NCBI GenBank assembly: GCA_036268995.1
Contig: DATATB010000175.1
Coordinates: 1-42,104 of the forward strand
Reading direction: 5' to 3'
Length of the DNA: 42,104 bases
From: DATATB01 sp036268995
GTDB taxonomy: Bacteria; Planctomycetota; Planctomycetia; Pirellulales; PNKZ01
The notes below the pieces were generated by a model. It saw only the letters and a program-made list of their open reading frames with translations, was not told where the DNA came from and searched no databases. The first letter of the stretch is position 1, and every line of letters begins with the position of its first letter. Positions 1 to 8,759 of this stretch are shown piece by piece. A program made the translations under genes and the position numbers.

Positions 1-244
1 ACGATCAATCATTGCCAAACGGCGACCAAACGCAAAACCACCACGCTTCGCTAGCAGAAGGCTAAGCCGAGAAAAGGCAACCAGTTCGCAACGAATTACG
101 CGACTCAGCACGATGCCGGAAACCTGGGTAAAGACAAGGGCTCACGCCCCTGGCTAACAACTTTCGCCCCTTCGGGGCTGGCCTGGCATTTTCCATCTAC
201 CGCCGCGATGCTCGCACTCGTGAGTCCCGGCACCACGATTATGC
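1..244. other. Left-edge non-coding stretch with two small hairpins
   Basis: I see no convincing gene here. Two GC-rich foldbacks lie at 138-149 (GGGCTCACGCCC) and 166-178 (GCCCC-TTC-GGGGC), just past the 3' end of the minus-strand gene that stops at 245. They could end its transcript, but neither has a clear T-tract on the minus strand. Similar GGGGCT/ACGCCC wording recurs near 21150 and 34000, so this may be a decayed interspersed repeat. Confidence 0.35.
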
Positions 245-730
245 TCACCCCGGCGGCGGGTTGCCACCTGCCAGGCAAACTTCCAACCGAACAGCGCCGA
301 TCAGTCCACCGGCCAGGTGCTCCCGCCCCGGACGTAACTTGGCCGCTTCGGCGGGACTGCCGGCTGGACAATTCACGTCCACCAGCAGCTCATTGTGCGC
401 GGCGAGTTGCGACGTGATGTCGAACCGGGCTGGCCGCGCATGGCCGTCGATCGTGCCCAAGGGCTGGCCGTTGAGCGTCGCATCGCCGTGCGCATCGACG
501 CCGTCAATCGCCAGCCAGACTCGCTCGGTCGGGTCCAATTCGCTCGGCCAGTTAAACGTGCGGCGATAGCGCACTCGGCCGCGAAAGCCGCTGCCCAGCG
601 TGCCGGACCAATCGCCCGGCACGTGCATGACGCCATTCAGGGCGTCGGGCCGCAGCGCCGCAGGTGATCGATCGACGAGCACCTCGTAGCCCCACAGTCC
701 TCGCAGGCGAATCGTATGGGGATAATCCAT
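245..730 (-). CDS. Small jelly-roll protein resembling the sugar-binding domain of family 2 glycosidases
   Basis: This 161-aa protein looks like the N-terminal beta-sandwich that beta-galactosidases and beta-mannosidases of GH2 use to help bind sugar. It has a GLWGYEVLVD start, a YRRTFNWP strand, VWLAIDGVDAHGDATLNGQPLG (loop carrying the 'N-G' typical of that fold), then FDITSQLAAHNELLVDV. No catalytic TIM barrel follows, so it is a stand-alone domain and probably not an enzyme. No signal peptide is visible. It starts 18 nt after the stop of the upstream terC-like gene on the same strand, so the two are probably co-transcribed, although no functional link is obvious. It could be the remnant of a larger glycosidase, but its ends look clean. 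Fold assignment moderate; function unknown. Confidence 0.6.
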   Translation of the reverse strand: MDYPHTIRLRGLWGYEVLVDRSPAALRPDALNGVMHVPGDWSGTLGSGFRGRVRYRRTFNWPSELDPTERVWLAIDGVDAHGDATLNGQPLGTIDGHARPARFDITSQLAAHNELLVDVNCPAGSPAEAAKLRPGREHLAGGLIGAVRLEVCLAGGNPPPG

Positions 731-748
731 CGGCGCTTGCCGGGCGTG

Positions 749-1795
749 TCAGTCGTCGGCCGGTTTGTCGTCCGCGTCGGACTGCGGCGCCCGCCCTTTA
801 TGCGGAATAATCGAAGCCAGGATGGCAATCGCCAACAGGCCCAGCACCACGAGTAGCGAAATCCATGCCGAGATATGCACCCCGACCGAAGGCAGCAGCA
901 TTTTAATGCCGACGAAGATCAGAATCGCGCTCAGGCCGTATTTCAGATAATGGAACAAATCCATGAAACCGGCCAGCAGAAAGTACAACGCTCGCAGGCC
1001 GAGGATCGCAAAAATATTCGACGTGTAGACGATGAATGGCTCTTCGGTGATGCCAAAGATGGCCGGCACGCTGTCGATGGCAAAGGCCACGTCCGTGCTC
1101 TCGACCACCAGCAGCACGAGGAACAGCGTGGTAATGACCCGGCGGCCGTTTTCGACCACCATGAACCGCTCGCCGTGCTCGTCGCGGCTGACCGGCAGCC
1201 AGCGCCGCGCCAGCCGCAGCACGAAGCCCTGCTCGGGATCGACCTGGTCGTCGTGCCGGATGAGCTGGATGCCCGAGTAGATCAAAAATACACCCAGCAC
1301 GTACAAAATCCATTTGAACTGATGGATCAGTGCCGCGCCGATCAGCACGAACAACAACCGCATCACGATGGCGCCGAGAATACCCCAGAACAGGACGCGG
1401 TACTGATATTTCTTGGCCACCTTGAAGTAGCTGAAGATCACGGCGAAGACGAAGACGTTGTCCATCGACAACGACCATTCGATCAGATAGCCGGTGAGAA
1501 ACTCGAGCGCCGCCTGGCGGCCGGCGGCCGGCCCGTTATGGTGCGAGTAGATGTACCAAACGACGCCGTCGAAGGCCACGGCCAGCGAGCACCAGATCAG
1601 CGTCGAGATGGCCGCCCCGCGCCATCCAGTCTCGCGCGACCGGCGATGGAACACGCCCAAATCCAGCGCGAGCATGGCGATGACAAAACCGCCGAAGGCA
1701 AACCAGTACCAAAGGGGGACATTTATCAAGTTGGGCTGCACAAGGTTGGTGACATGCGTAAGTGCAAAATGCCGGGCACGAGGACGCAACATCAT
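749..1795 (-). CDS. TerC/Alx family integral membrane protein (probable metal-ion exporter)
   Basis: This 348-aa polytopic membrane protein has the TerC-family signatures: LDLGVFHR in the first membrane region, EWSLSMDNVFVFAVIF with the conserved acidic/Asn residues, and VVESTDVAFAIDSVPAIFGIT near the middle. The C-terminal tail is short and charged. Family members (TerC, Alx/MeeX, MeeF/MeeY) are linked to tellurite resistance and, more recently, to manganese export that supports metalation of exported enzymes. Here that role is inferred from the family only. About 7-9 membrane helices are expected. The start is ATGATG at 1793-1795/1790-1792; the first helix begins around residue 27, so the N-terminus is slightly long for the family, but no better in-frame start exists. 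The gene is divergent from the TPR gene at 2103. I saw no yybP-ykoY manganese riboswitch in the 300-nt leader region. Confidence 0.9.
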   Translation of the reverse strand: MMLRPRARHFALTHVTNLVQPNLINVPLWYWFAFGGFVIAMLALDLGVFHRRSRETGWRGAAISTLIWCSLAVAFDGVVWYIYSHHNGPAAGRQAALEFLTGYLIEWSLSMDNVFVFAVIFSYFKVAKKYQYRVLFWGILGAIVMRLLFVLIGAALIHQFKWILYVLGVFLIYSGIQLIRHDDQVDPEQGFVLRLARRWLPVSRDEHGERFMVVENGRRVITTLFLVLLVVESTDVAFAIDSVPAIFGITEEPFIVYTSNIFAILGLRALYFLLAGFMDLFHYLKYGLSAILIFVGIKMLLPSVGVHISAWISLLVVLGLLAIAILASIIPHKGRAPQSDADDKPADD

Positions 1796-1839
1796 AAAAG
1801 CTCATCGCCGGGCGGGCAACCGCAGGCGGCTGGCGTGCC

Positions 1840-1906
1840 GTAGCGGAAGTCGTGAGACTTCCGACGCAGCTACCATCGGACTCGGAATTCTCATGAATTC
1901 CGCTAC
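1840..1906. repeat. Pair of inverted REP-like hairpins, each with a GTAG foot
   Basis: Two perfect 8-bp hairpins with 4-nt loops face each other: CGGAAGTC-GTGA-GACTTCCG (1844-1863) and CGGAATTC-TCAT-GAATTCCG (1883-1902). The first is preceded by GTAG (1840-1843) and the second is followed by CTAC (1903-1906), that is GTAG on the other strand. A GTAG tetranucleotide 5' of a foldback, in inverted pairs, is the architecture of REP/BIME elements mobilised by RAYT (TnpA-REP) transposases. The pair sits in the roughly 300-nt divergent space between the terC-like and TPR genes. Nothing else was recognised in that space. Confidence 0.65.
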
Positions 1907-2102
1907 CAGGCCACAAATCCCCCAGGTCCAGCCGCCGGCAACTCACCACCCACGAGTGACAGCATCTATACGTCGCGTGGCCCTTTGCAGCGATTTGGGC
2001 CTCGGTTACCCTGAATCGTTTGCTGAATTGCGTGGTCCGGCTTCCGTGCCGCGGCCGGCTGTTGCCTGGCGGCCCTTCTGGGTCGAAATCTGAGCGTATT
2101 GC

Positions 2103-5100
2103 ATGAAAAATCTTTCCTTTTGGCTGCCGGCATGCATGGCCCTGGCCTGGGCATTGGCGGCCGGACCGGCGGGCCTGGCCCAGCCGCGGCCAGCGGTCGA
2201 TGTCGCTGGCCGGCAGTACTCGGCGGCCGCTGCCCTGCAAAATCGCCAGCAATATGACCTGGCCGCCGGGGCCTGGGCCGATTTCGTCAAGCGCTATCCG
2301 CGCGATCCGCGAGCGATCCGCGCTCGCCATTACCTGGGCGTTTGCCTGCTCAAAGGCAAGCAGTACGCCCGCGCGGCCGACGTCTTTGCCGAGCTGGTCG
2401 CGACGGCGGCCCGACTGCCGGCCGAGAGTTTTCGAGTCGAGCTCGACGATGGCACGCAGACCGACTTACTTGAGCCGACGTACCTGTATCTGGCCGTGGC
2501 CCGTTACCGGCAGTCCGACGATCCGCAGACGCCCGCCGCCGATCGGCAGCGCTTGCTGGGCGAAGCTTTGGCTGCGCTCGACCGGCTGGGCGAGAAGTTT
2601 CCCAAGGGCAAATACCTGGCGCAGGCCGAGTTTTATCGGGGCGAAATCGCCTATGCCCAAGGCGACAAGCCGCGAGCCGTCGACGCCTACCGCCGCTTCC
2701 TTAAAGACCATCCGCACGACGCATTGGCCAGCGATGCCCTGTACGGCCTGGGTGTGGCCGAAGAAGAGACCAGCCAGGCAGTCGCTGCCGAAGCCACCTA
2801 TCGCCGCTTTTTGCAGGGCTACCCGCAGCACGCGCTGGCCGGCGAGGTGGGCATGCGGATCGCCGAAATGGCCCTGGCCCAGCACAAGTTTGCCGAAGCC
2901 GAACGGGGCTTTGCGGCCGCTGCCGGTTTGAGCGGCTTTGCCCTGGCCGATTATGCCCTCATGCGGCAAGCGGCCAGTCTGCAAGAAGACAAGCAATACG
3001 TCCGTGCCGCCGAAGTTTACGCTTCGCTGCCCAAGCGATTTCCACAATCGAAATATCTGCCGGCGGCCCAACTTGCTGCCGGCAAATGCCTGTACATGGC
3101 CGGCAAATGGGCCGACGCCCGGCAGACGCTCGAACAGGTGATCGTCGCGGGCGGGCCTTCGGCCATCGAGGCCACGCATTGGCTCGCGGCCAGCGAGTTG
3201 AAGCAAAAGCGGCCCGCCGAGGCGCAGCAGATGCTCGATCAGGCGCTGGCCAAACTCGGCGATGGCCCGCAAACGGTGCAATTGCAATTGGACCGCGCCG
3301 ATGCGCTGTTCGACCAGCCGAACAAAAAGCGCGAGGCCCTGGCAGCGTACGCCGCAATCGCGACTCGATATCCCCAGCACGAGTTGGCGCCACAGGCCGA
3401 GTATCTGGCCGCGCTGGCCGCCTTGGAGGCCGGCGACTACCCGCAGGCCAGCACGCGGGCCGACGAATTCCTCAAGCGGCACGGCTCGCACGCCCGCGCC
3501 GCGGCTGCCCAGTACGTCGCGGCCGAGAGCCGGCTGCTGGCAGGCCAGCCGGCTGGCGCCGCTCGCCGCTATGCCGAGTTGCTCAGCCGATATCCCGACC
3601 GCGACGAGGCGCCCACCTGGCGTCTGAGGCAGGCTTTGGCCCTGTTGCTGGAGCATCGGGCCGACGCCGCGCTCGAGGCGATCAAGCCGGTCATCAAGTC
3701 CGAAGGCGGCGGCGACCACGAACTACTGGCCGAAGCTTACTTTCTGCGCGGCAGCGCGTATCAAGAGCTGAAGCAATACGACCGCGCGGCCGAGTCGCTC
3801 GAAAAATCGCTCAAGACCGCGCCGCGCTGGCGGCAGGCCGACGAAACGTTGCTGGCCTTGGCTGCGGCCCAGCAGCAATTGGGCCGCACGAGTGATGCCC
3901 GCAAGCAGCTCGAGCGGCTGTTGGCCGAGTTTCCCGACAGCCGATTTCGCGACCGCGCGCAACTTCGCCTGGCCGAACTGGCGGCAGCCGCCGGCGACGA
4001 TCGCGCGGCCGTGGCCGAGTATCGCCGGCTGCTGGCTGCCGATGCCGCGGGCAAGACGGCGCCGCAGGCCTGGTTTTCGCTGGCGTGGTCCGAGCTTCGC
4101 TTGGGCGCCCACCAGCCAGCCATCGAGGCGGTCGACACACTGCTGAAGAAGTTCCCGCAGGACGAACTCGCCCCGGCCGCGCACTATGTGCGCGGCTTGG
4201 CCCGCGAGGCCTTGCACCAGTACGCGCCGGCCGCCGAGGACCTGGAAGCCTTCTTGCGAACGGCCAAGGACTCGCCCGACCGCTCGAGCGCGCGTTACAT
4301 GCTGGGCGTTTGCCAGGCAGCCATGTCGAAGCCGGGCGAGGCCGTCGCCACGCTCGAGGCCCTGCTGCGCGACGATCCGAAATGCGCCGTGGCCGACAAA
4401 GCACTGAACGAGTTGGCCTGGGCCTTGCGCGCGGCTGGCAAACCGGCCGAAGCGGCCAAGCGTTTCGAGCAATTGGCCCGCGACTATCCGGCCAGCAGCC
4501 TGGCGGCCGAAGGCTGGTTTCAACTGGGCGAGCAGCGCTACCAGGACAAGCAATACGATAAGGCAGCGCAAGCTTATTACATGGCGATGGAAAAGGCCGG
4601 CAAGACCGAACTCGGCGAGTCGGCCGCGCACAAGCTGGGCTTCGCTTACTATCACCTGAACAAATTCGCCGACGCGCGGCAGACGTTCTCCTACCAGGCC
4701 GTCACGTTTCCCTCCGGCCCGCTGGCGGTCGATGCGGCCTTTATGGAAGCAGAATGTTTGTTCAAAGAGCACAAATACGCCGATGCCCTGGCAGCCTATG
4801 ACAAGCTGCCACCGCCCAAGCGCAGCGAAACGGGCGTGCTGGCCGGGTTGCACGCCGGCCAATCGCTCGCGCAGCTCGGACAATGGGACCGCAGCCTGAA
4901 GCGGCTCGAGCAAGCGGCGAAAATCGACCCGGCCTCTCCCTACCTGCCCGAAATTCTGTACGAAGAAGGATGGGCTCAACAGAATCTCTCGAAGCCGGAC
5001 GAGGCCCTCAAGCTTTACGAGCAGGTGACCACGCAAACCGAAGGCGAGGCCGCGGCCCGCGCCCGCTTCATGATCGGCGAAATCCAATTCGAGAAGAAAA

Positions 5101-5315
5101 ACCACCAGGAAGCGCTGAAGAACTTCTTCGAGGTGGCCTACGGCTATGCGTTTCCGCAGTGGCAGGCGGCGGCCCAGTACGAGGCGGGCCGCTGCTTCGA
5201 AGTGCTCGGCAAAAAGGACCAGGCCCGACAGTCGTATCAGGAAGTCGTCGACAAACATCCCGGCAGCCCGCAAGCAGCCCTGGCCCGCCAGCGGCTGACC
5301 GCCTTGGGTGGCTGA
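2103..5315 (+). CDS. Large exported tetratricopeptide-repeat protein
   Basis: This 1070-aa protein starts with a signal peptide (MKNLSFWLPACMALAWALAA..., cleavage likely near residues 24-27). Essentially the whole mature chain is TPR-like helical hairpins: repeated patterns of Y/A-A-x-x-x-F...-YP with 'FPDSRFRDRAQLRLAEL', 'YPASSLAAEGWFQLGEQ' and 'HPGSPQAALARQRL' type units about 34-40 residues apart. The spacing and FP/YP-x-S/H motifs resemble BamD/YbgF (CpoB) repeats, which are cell-envelope scaffolds that bind proteins. No catalytic motif was seen. The ATG at 2103 is the only start that gives a clean signal peptide. The next gene is 230 nt downstream, after a large inverted repeat, so co-transcription is possible but not certain. 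Exact partners cannot be told from sequence. Confidence 0.9.
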   Translation: MKNLSFWLPACMALAWALAAGPAGLAQPRPAVDVAGRQYSAAAALQNRQQYDLAAGAWADFVKRYPRDPRAIRARHYLGVCLLKGKQYARAADVFAELVATAARLPAESFRVELDDGTQTDLLEPTYLYLAVARYRQSDDPQTPAADRQRLLGEALAALDRLGEKFPKGKYLAQAEFYRGEIAYAQGDKPRAVDAYRRFLKDHPHDALASDALYGLGVAEEETSQAVAAEATYRRFLQGYPQHALAGEVGMRIAEMALAQHKFAEAERGFAAAAGLSGFALADYALMRQAASLQEDKQYVRAAEVYASLPKRFPQSKYLPAAQLAAGKCLYMAGKWADARQTLEQVIVAGGPSAIEATHWLAASELKQKRPAEAQQMLDQALAKLGDGPQTVQLQLDRADALFDQPNKKREALAAYAAIATRYPQHELAPQAEYLAALAALEAGDYPQASTRADEFLKRHGSHARAAAAQYVAAESRLLAGQPAGAARRYAELLSRYPDRDEAPTWRLRQALALLLEHRADAALEAIKPVIKSEGGGDHELLAEAYFLRGSAYQELKQYDRAAESLEKSLKTAPRWRQADETLLALAAAQQQLGRTSDARKQLERLLAEFPDSRFRDRAQLRLAELAAAAGDDRAAVAEYRRLLAADAAGKTAPQAWFSLAWSELRLGAHQPAIEAVDTLLKKFPQDELAPAAHYVRGLAREALHQYAPAAEDLEAFLRTAKDSPDRSSARYMLGVCQAAMSKPGEAVATLEALLRDDPKCAVADKALNELAWALRAAGKPAEAAKRFEQLARDYPASSLAAEGWFQLGEQRYQDKQYDKAAQAYYMAMEKAGKTELGESAAHKLGFAYYHLNKFADARQTFSYQAVTFPSGPLAVDAAFMEAECLFKEHKYADALAAYDKLPPPKRSETGVLAGLHAGQSLAQLGQWDRSLKRLEQAAKIDPASPYLPEILYEEGWAQQNLSKPDEALKLYEQVTTQTEGEAAARARFMIGEIQFEKKNHQEALKNFFEVAYGYAFPQWQAAAQYEAGRCFEVLGKKDQARQSYQEVVDKHPGSPQAALARQRLTALGG

Positions 5316-5331
5316 GGATGAACAACAAAAA

Positions 5332-5464
5332 GAATTGAACAGAAGGACGCAAAGGCCGCTAAGAAGAGTAAGACGAAGGGCGGGCACCGACTGGCAGTTT
5401 GAAGAACGTGCGGACGACCACGGCTTTCCTTCGCGTTCTTTGCGCCCTTCTGTTCAAATCAATT
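5332..5464. repeat. Inverted repeat, family C (TTGAACAGAAGG...), copy 1
   Basis: The left arm begins at about 5333 (GAATTGAACAGAAGGACGC). The right arm ends at about 5464 and is its reverse complement (core TTTGCGCCCTTCTGTTCAA). About 60 nt of unrelated purine-rich sequence separates the arms. A second copy with the same arms lies at 38961-39096. It fills most of the gap between the TPR gene and the 994-aa gene. It has no coding potential, and an mRNA crossing it would fold into a long hairpin. Confidence 0.75.
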
Positions 5465-5544
5465 CAAGATCGACTTTCGAATAGGGTCTGCATGTTTGCT
5501 TCACGGATCGATATGGCGGTGGACTCGATGGAGCCGGCCGGCTG

Positions 5545-8529
5545 ATGGCTTCCAAACCGGCCACTCTCGATCGCGAACCTACCAGCCACGGCGCCGATTT
5601 TGACGAGCAGCTCTGGCCGGTGAACGTGTTGCTGTTGGTCCTGGCCGCGCTGCTGGCAGGGCTGATCGTGGCCCGCGCCGATTTCCACACGCGCGACCCC
5701 TGGGCCAATGGCTACGTATACCTGGCCATCCTGGGCGGCGTCGTGCTGATCTTTTCCCTGGGCGCGGCCGTCTTGCGAAGCGGCCATCAGCGTCGCTTGC
5801 AACTGGCCGTGCTCGCCAGCCTGCTGCTGCACGCCTGGCTGTCGCTGGGCGTGCACGAGGTTCGACTTCCGCCAGCGGCCACCCCGCATCCTCGGGCAGA
5901 CCGTGATCGCGAGTTGGTGAGCCTGCCGGATTATAATTTTCATCAACTCGATCGGCCCAGCGAAAAGCAGTTCTTCGAGCAGCCGCTCGATGCGACGGCC
6001 CTTCCGGTGATCGAAGCACCGCGGACGCAGCACCATCCGCCCGCGCCCCAGGTGATTCCCAAGACCAAGCCGACCAAGGTCGAACCGCTCCAGCCGCGGC
6101 CGGTCGAAATCGAGCGTGCCGATGCTTCGGCTCCGCACCGCGGCCAGCGTCTGGCCAGCCTGCCAAAGGCTGCCAACCGGCAAGTCGCAACGCTCGAGCC
6201 AGCCCTGGTTCCGCGCGACCGGCCCGCGGCCGCCCGCAGTCGACCGGCCGCTGTCGACGAGCCGGCACCGGCAGTAGCCCGCACTCGACCGGCCGTCGAC
6301 TTGGAGCCGCGGTTGGCGATGGCCCGTTCGCCGCAAGCTGGCCAGCCGGCCGACCTGCGAGCCGCCCTGACTCCTCCCACGATCTCGCGTCCGGAGTCCA
6401 ACCCAACCGGCGCCGGCAATCCGCCGCCGGCGGTTGATCGGCTGGCTCGTTCGGCGACCGGCAATTCACTGCCCGATCTGCAAGTACCCGTCGCGCCGGT
6501 GCCGGCTTCGAAACCTGGCACTTCGCCGACGGAGGAGCTTGGTCCATCGGCCAGCGCCACGGGCCGCACCTCACAGCCCGCGACCGCTGCCTCGATGTCT
6601 GCGCCGATTGGTTTGCCATTGGCCGGTCCCGGCTTCGAAGGCCCGACGCTGCCGATCGAATCACGCCTGGCAGGTAGCCCATCGGGTGTCGCAGCGCCCG
6701 GCTTCGAGCAGCCGCAATTGAACGCTCCGGCGCGCGCACGCCGCGACGACATGCCGCTGGCCGGCGACAGCGCAGTCGCCACGACGGCCGGTGGCCGGCC
6801 CACAGCGGCCGCGACGCCGTCTGGTCCGCCGGGCGACTTCGAGCCGGCCGCGGCCCCGCGCTCGCGCAGCGAACGAGCCTTGCCGATCACGGCCGGCGCG
6901 CCGACATCGGGCAGCTTCGACGACGGCCCGAGCCTCGGGCAAGTTCCCGGCGGCCCCGTCATGCGGCCGGACGCCGGGCAGTCTGATGGCCAGCCGGGTG
7001 GACGGCAGGGTGGACCATTGCTAGCGCCGAGTTTCGGCGTGCCCGGCGCCTTGCACAAACACGGGGCGGATGCACTGGTCGACGGCACTGCCGCGACCGG
7101 TCGATCCGTGGCCGCCGCGTCCGGCGAGCCATCGCGGCTGGCTGAACCCTCGGCCGGGCCGGTTGCACCGACAACCGGCCGCATGGCCGGCCCGTCTGCG
7201 CCGCTGCTGCCGAGTGCAGCCCCGGCTTCGGCCGGGCTTGCCGGCCCGCCCACGATCGAGCCGGGACTGCCCAGCCGCCGAGCACGGCCCGAAAGCAACC
7301 TGCTGGCTGCCAACACGCCCCGCATGATCCTCGAACGTTCGGGCGGTGAAGTGGCGATCGATAGCCGCGTCCGCGACACGGCCGTGCCGGGCTTGAAGCA
7401 GCGCGACCGCGCCGGCCGGAAATCGATCGCCGAGCAACGCGGCGGCAGCGTCGAGACCGAGCAGGCGGTCGAGCGCGGCTTGGAGTTTCTGGCCCGCTTC
7501 CAGGCCGAAGATGGAAGTTGGCGCTTGCACGACAGCATGCCGGGCTTCGACTATCCCGTCGCCGAAATTCCAAAAGTGCATTCCACCACAGCAGCCACGG
7601 GGCTCTCGTTGCTCGCGTTTCTCGGCGCAGGCTACACGCACACCGACGGGCCTTACCGCGTGCTGGTCGAGCGCGGGCTGAATCACTTGCTGGCCCATCA
7701 ACGCGCCGACGGCGACCTCTACGAGCCGCAGGACGGGCTGTCCAATTCCAGCGCCTGGCTCTATAGCCACGGCATTGCTTCGATTGCCTTGTGCGAGGCG
7801 TACGGCATGACTCGCGATCGCCGGCTGCGCGAGCCCGCGCAGCGCGCGCTCGACTTTATCGCTGCCGCCCAGAATCCCGACGAGGGGGGCTGGCGCTACG
7901 CACCGGGACGCGGCAGCGACACTTCGGTGTCCGGCTGGCAACTCATGGCGCTCAAAAGCGGCGAGCTGGCGGGCTTGAAGGTGCCGCGCGATTGTTACTC
8001 CCGAGTGGCTCTCTGGCTCGACCATGCACAAATCGCCAGTGCCCAAGGTTCGCGATATGTCTATATGCCGCGCGCCGAAAATCCCGCCCTGCGCAGCGCC
8101 AGCACGGTCATGACGGCCGAAGCCTTGCTGATGCGGCAATACATGGGCTGGCGGCGCGACCATCCGGAGATGATTGCCGGCGCCCAGTGGATCGAGCAGA
8201 ATCTGCCTCAGTTTGGCACCGCGACGCGTGACCATCCAACGGGTGACCGCAATGCCTACTACTGGTATTACGGCACGCAGGTGATGTTCCAAATGCAAGG
8301 CCGCTACTGGCAAGCCTGGAACGCTCGGCTGCGTCCGCTGCTCATCGAAAGCCAGGCTACCGACGGCCAGTTCGCCGGCAGTTGGGATCCGGTGTATCCC
8401 CTGCCCGACCGTTATGGTTACATGGTCGGCCGGCTGTACGTCACGGCCCTGCATTTGCTAGTGCTCGAGGTCTATTACCGGCACCTGCCGATCTACCAAA
8501 CGCTGGGCGAAGCACCCGCCGGACGTTAG
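5545..8529 (+). CDS. Membrane protein with a long Pro/Ala/Arg-rich linker and a C-terminal squalene-cyclase-like alpha-toroid
   Basis: This 994-aa protein has three parts. Residues about 25-105 contain three hydrophobic helices (WPVNVLLLVLAALLAG; YLAILGGVVLIFSLG; LQLAVLASLLLHAWLSLG). Residues about 110-635 are low-complexity, rich in Pro, Ala, Arg and Gly, and probably disordered. Residues about 640-985 form an alpha/alpha-barrel of the prenyltransferase/squalene-oxidase repeat type (VERGLEFLARFQAEDGSWRL, LNHLLAHQRADGDLY, ALDFIAAAQNPDEGGWRY with QW-like Q-x-x-x-G-x-W pieces). The DxDD acid motif of squalene-hopene cyclase is absent from this toroid, so I do not call it a cyclase. Such toroids also bind protein or thioester ligands. 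The start at 5545 is the only one that leaves helix 1 intact, though no strong ribosome site precedes it. It probably works at the envelope with the TPR protein just upstream, which is an inference from adjacency. Confidence 0.85.
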   Translation: MASKPATLDREPTSHGADFDEQLWPVNVLLLVLAALLAGLIVARADFHTRDPWANGYVYLAILGGVVLIFSLGAAVLRSGHQRRLQLAVLASLLLHAWLSLGVHEVRLPPAATPHPRADRDRELVSLPDYNFHQLDRPSEKQFFEQPLDATALPVIEAPRTQHHPPAPQVIPKTKPTKVEPLQPRPVEIERADASAPHRGQRLASLPKAANRQVATLEPALVPRDRPAAARSRPAAVDEPAPAVARTRPAVDLEPRLAMARSPQAGQPADLRAALTPPTISRPESNPTGAGNPPPAVDRLARSATGNSLPDLQVPVAPVPASKPGTSPTEELGPSASATGRTSQPATAASMSAPIGLPLAGPGFEGPTLPIESRLAGSPSGVAAPGFEQPQLNAPARARRDDMPLAGDSAVATTAGGRPTAAATPSGPPGDFEPAAAPRSRSERALPITAGAPTSGSFDDGPSLGQVPGGPVMRPDAGQSDGQPGGRQGGPLLAPSFGVPGALHKHGADALVDGTAATGRSVAAASGEPSRLAEPSAGPVAPTTGRMAGPSAPLLPSAAPASAGLAGPPTIEPGLPSRRARPESNLLAANTPRMILERSGGEVAIDSRVRDTAVPGLKQRDRAGRKSIAEQRGGSVETEQAVERGLEFLARFQAEDGSWRLHDSMPGFDYPVAEIPKVHSTTAATGLSLLAFLGAGYTHTDGPYRVLVERGLNHLLAHQRADGDLYEPQDGLSNSSAWLYSHGIASIALCEAYGMTRDRRLREPAQRALDFIAAAQNPDEGGWRYAPGRGSDTSVSGWQLMALKSGELAGLKVPRDCYSRVALWLDHAQIASAQGSRYVYMPRAENPALRSASTVMTAEALLMRQYMGWRRDHPEMIAGAQWIEQNLPQFGTATRDHPTGDRNAYYWYYGTQVMFQMQGRYWQAWNARLRPLLIESQATDGQFAGSWDPVYPLPDRYGYMVGRLYVTALHLLVLEVYYRHLPIYQTLGEAPAGR

Positions 8530-8574
8530 GCGGCTGGCCGCAGGCACTTAACACGTGCTCGGTGAAAGATTTTT

Positions 8575-8604
8575 TTGACTCGCCCTACCCGCACTCGCTA
8601 AGCT
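8575..8604 (+). promoter_or_regulatory. Candidate sigma-70-type promoter for the CBS gene
   Basis: TTGACT (8575-8580) and TAAGCT (8599-8604) are separated by 18 nt, 156 nt upstream of the CBS-domain gene. The -35 box is good and the -10 box is moderate. It fits the only sizeable gap on this strand (8530-8759), where I see nothing else. Confidence 0.4.
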
Positions 8605-8759
8605 GAAATTACAGCACTGTCAGCCAGATCGATCGGCAGGCGACGAACTCTGCCGGCATGCGATTCGGTTGGCGGCGCGTCTTGCGGAGGTCATTGAATT
8701 CGGCGATCCAGGCCACACGTCTTTTCAAATACGTCTCTTCAAACACGAGGTAGGCGGCC

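Noticed and set aside
1796..2102. Manganese (yybP-ykoY) riboswitch before the TerC-like gene
   Set aside because: Such riboswitches often precede TerC/Alx genes, but the conserved loop sequences were not found in the leader; the only structure is the REP-like hairpin pair.
3723..5387. A 554-residue open frame on the minus strand opposite the TPR gene
   Set aside because: Its composition is that of an antisense shadow in GC-rich DNA; the plus-strand frame has a signal peptide and clear TPR repeats.
5545..8529. A second squalene-hopene cyclase
   Set aside because: The C-terminal domain has the toroid repeats but no DxDD motif, and it is only about 350 residues long.
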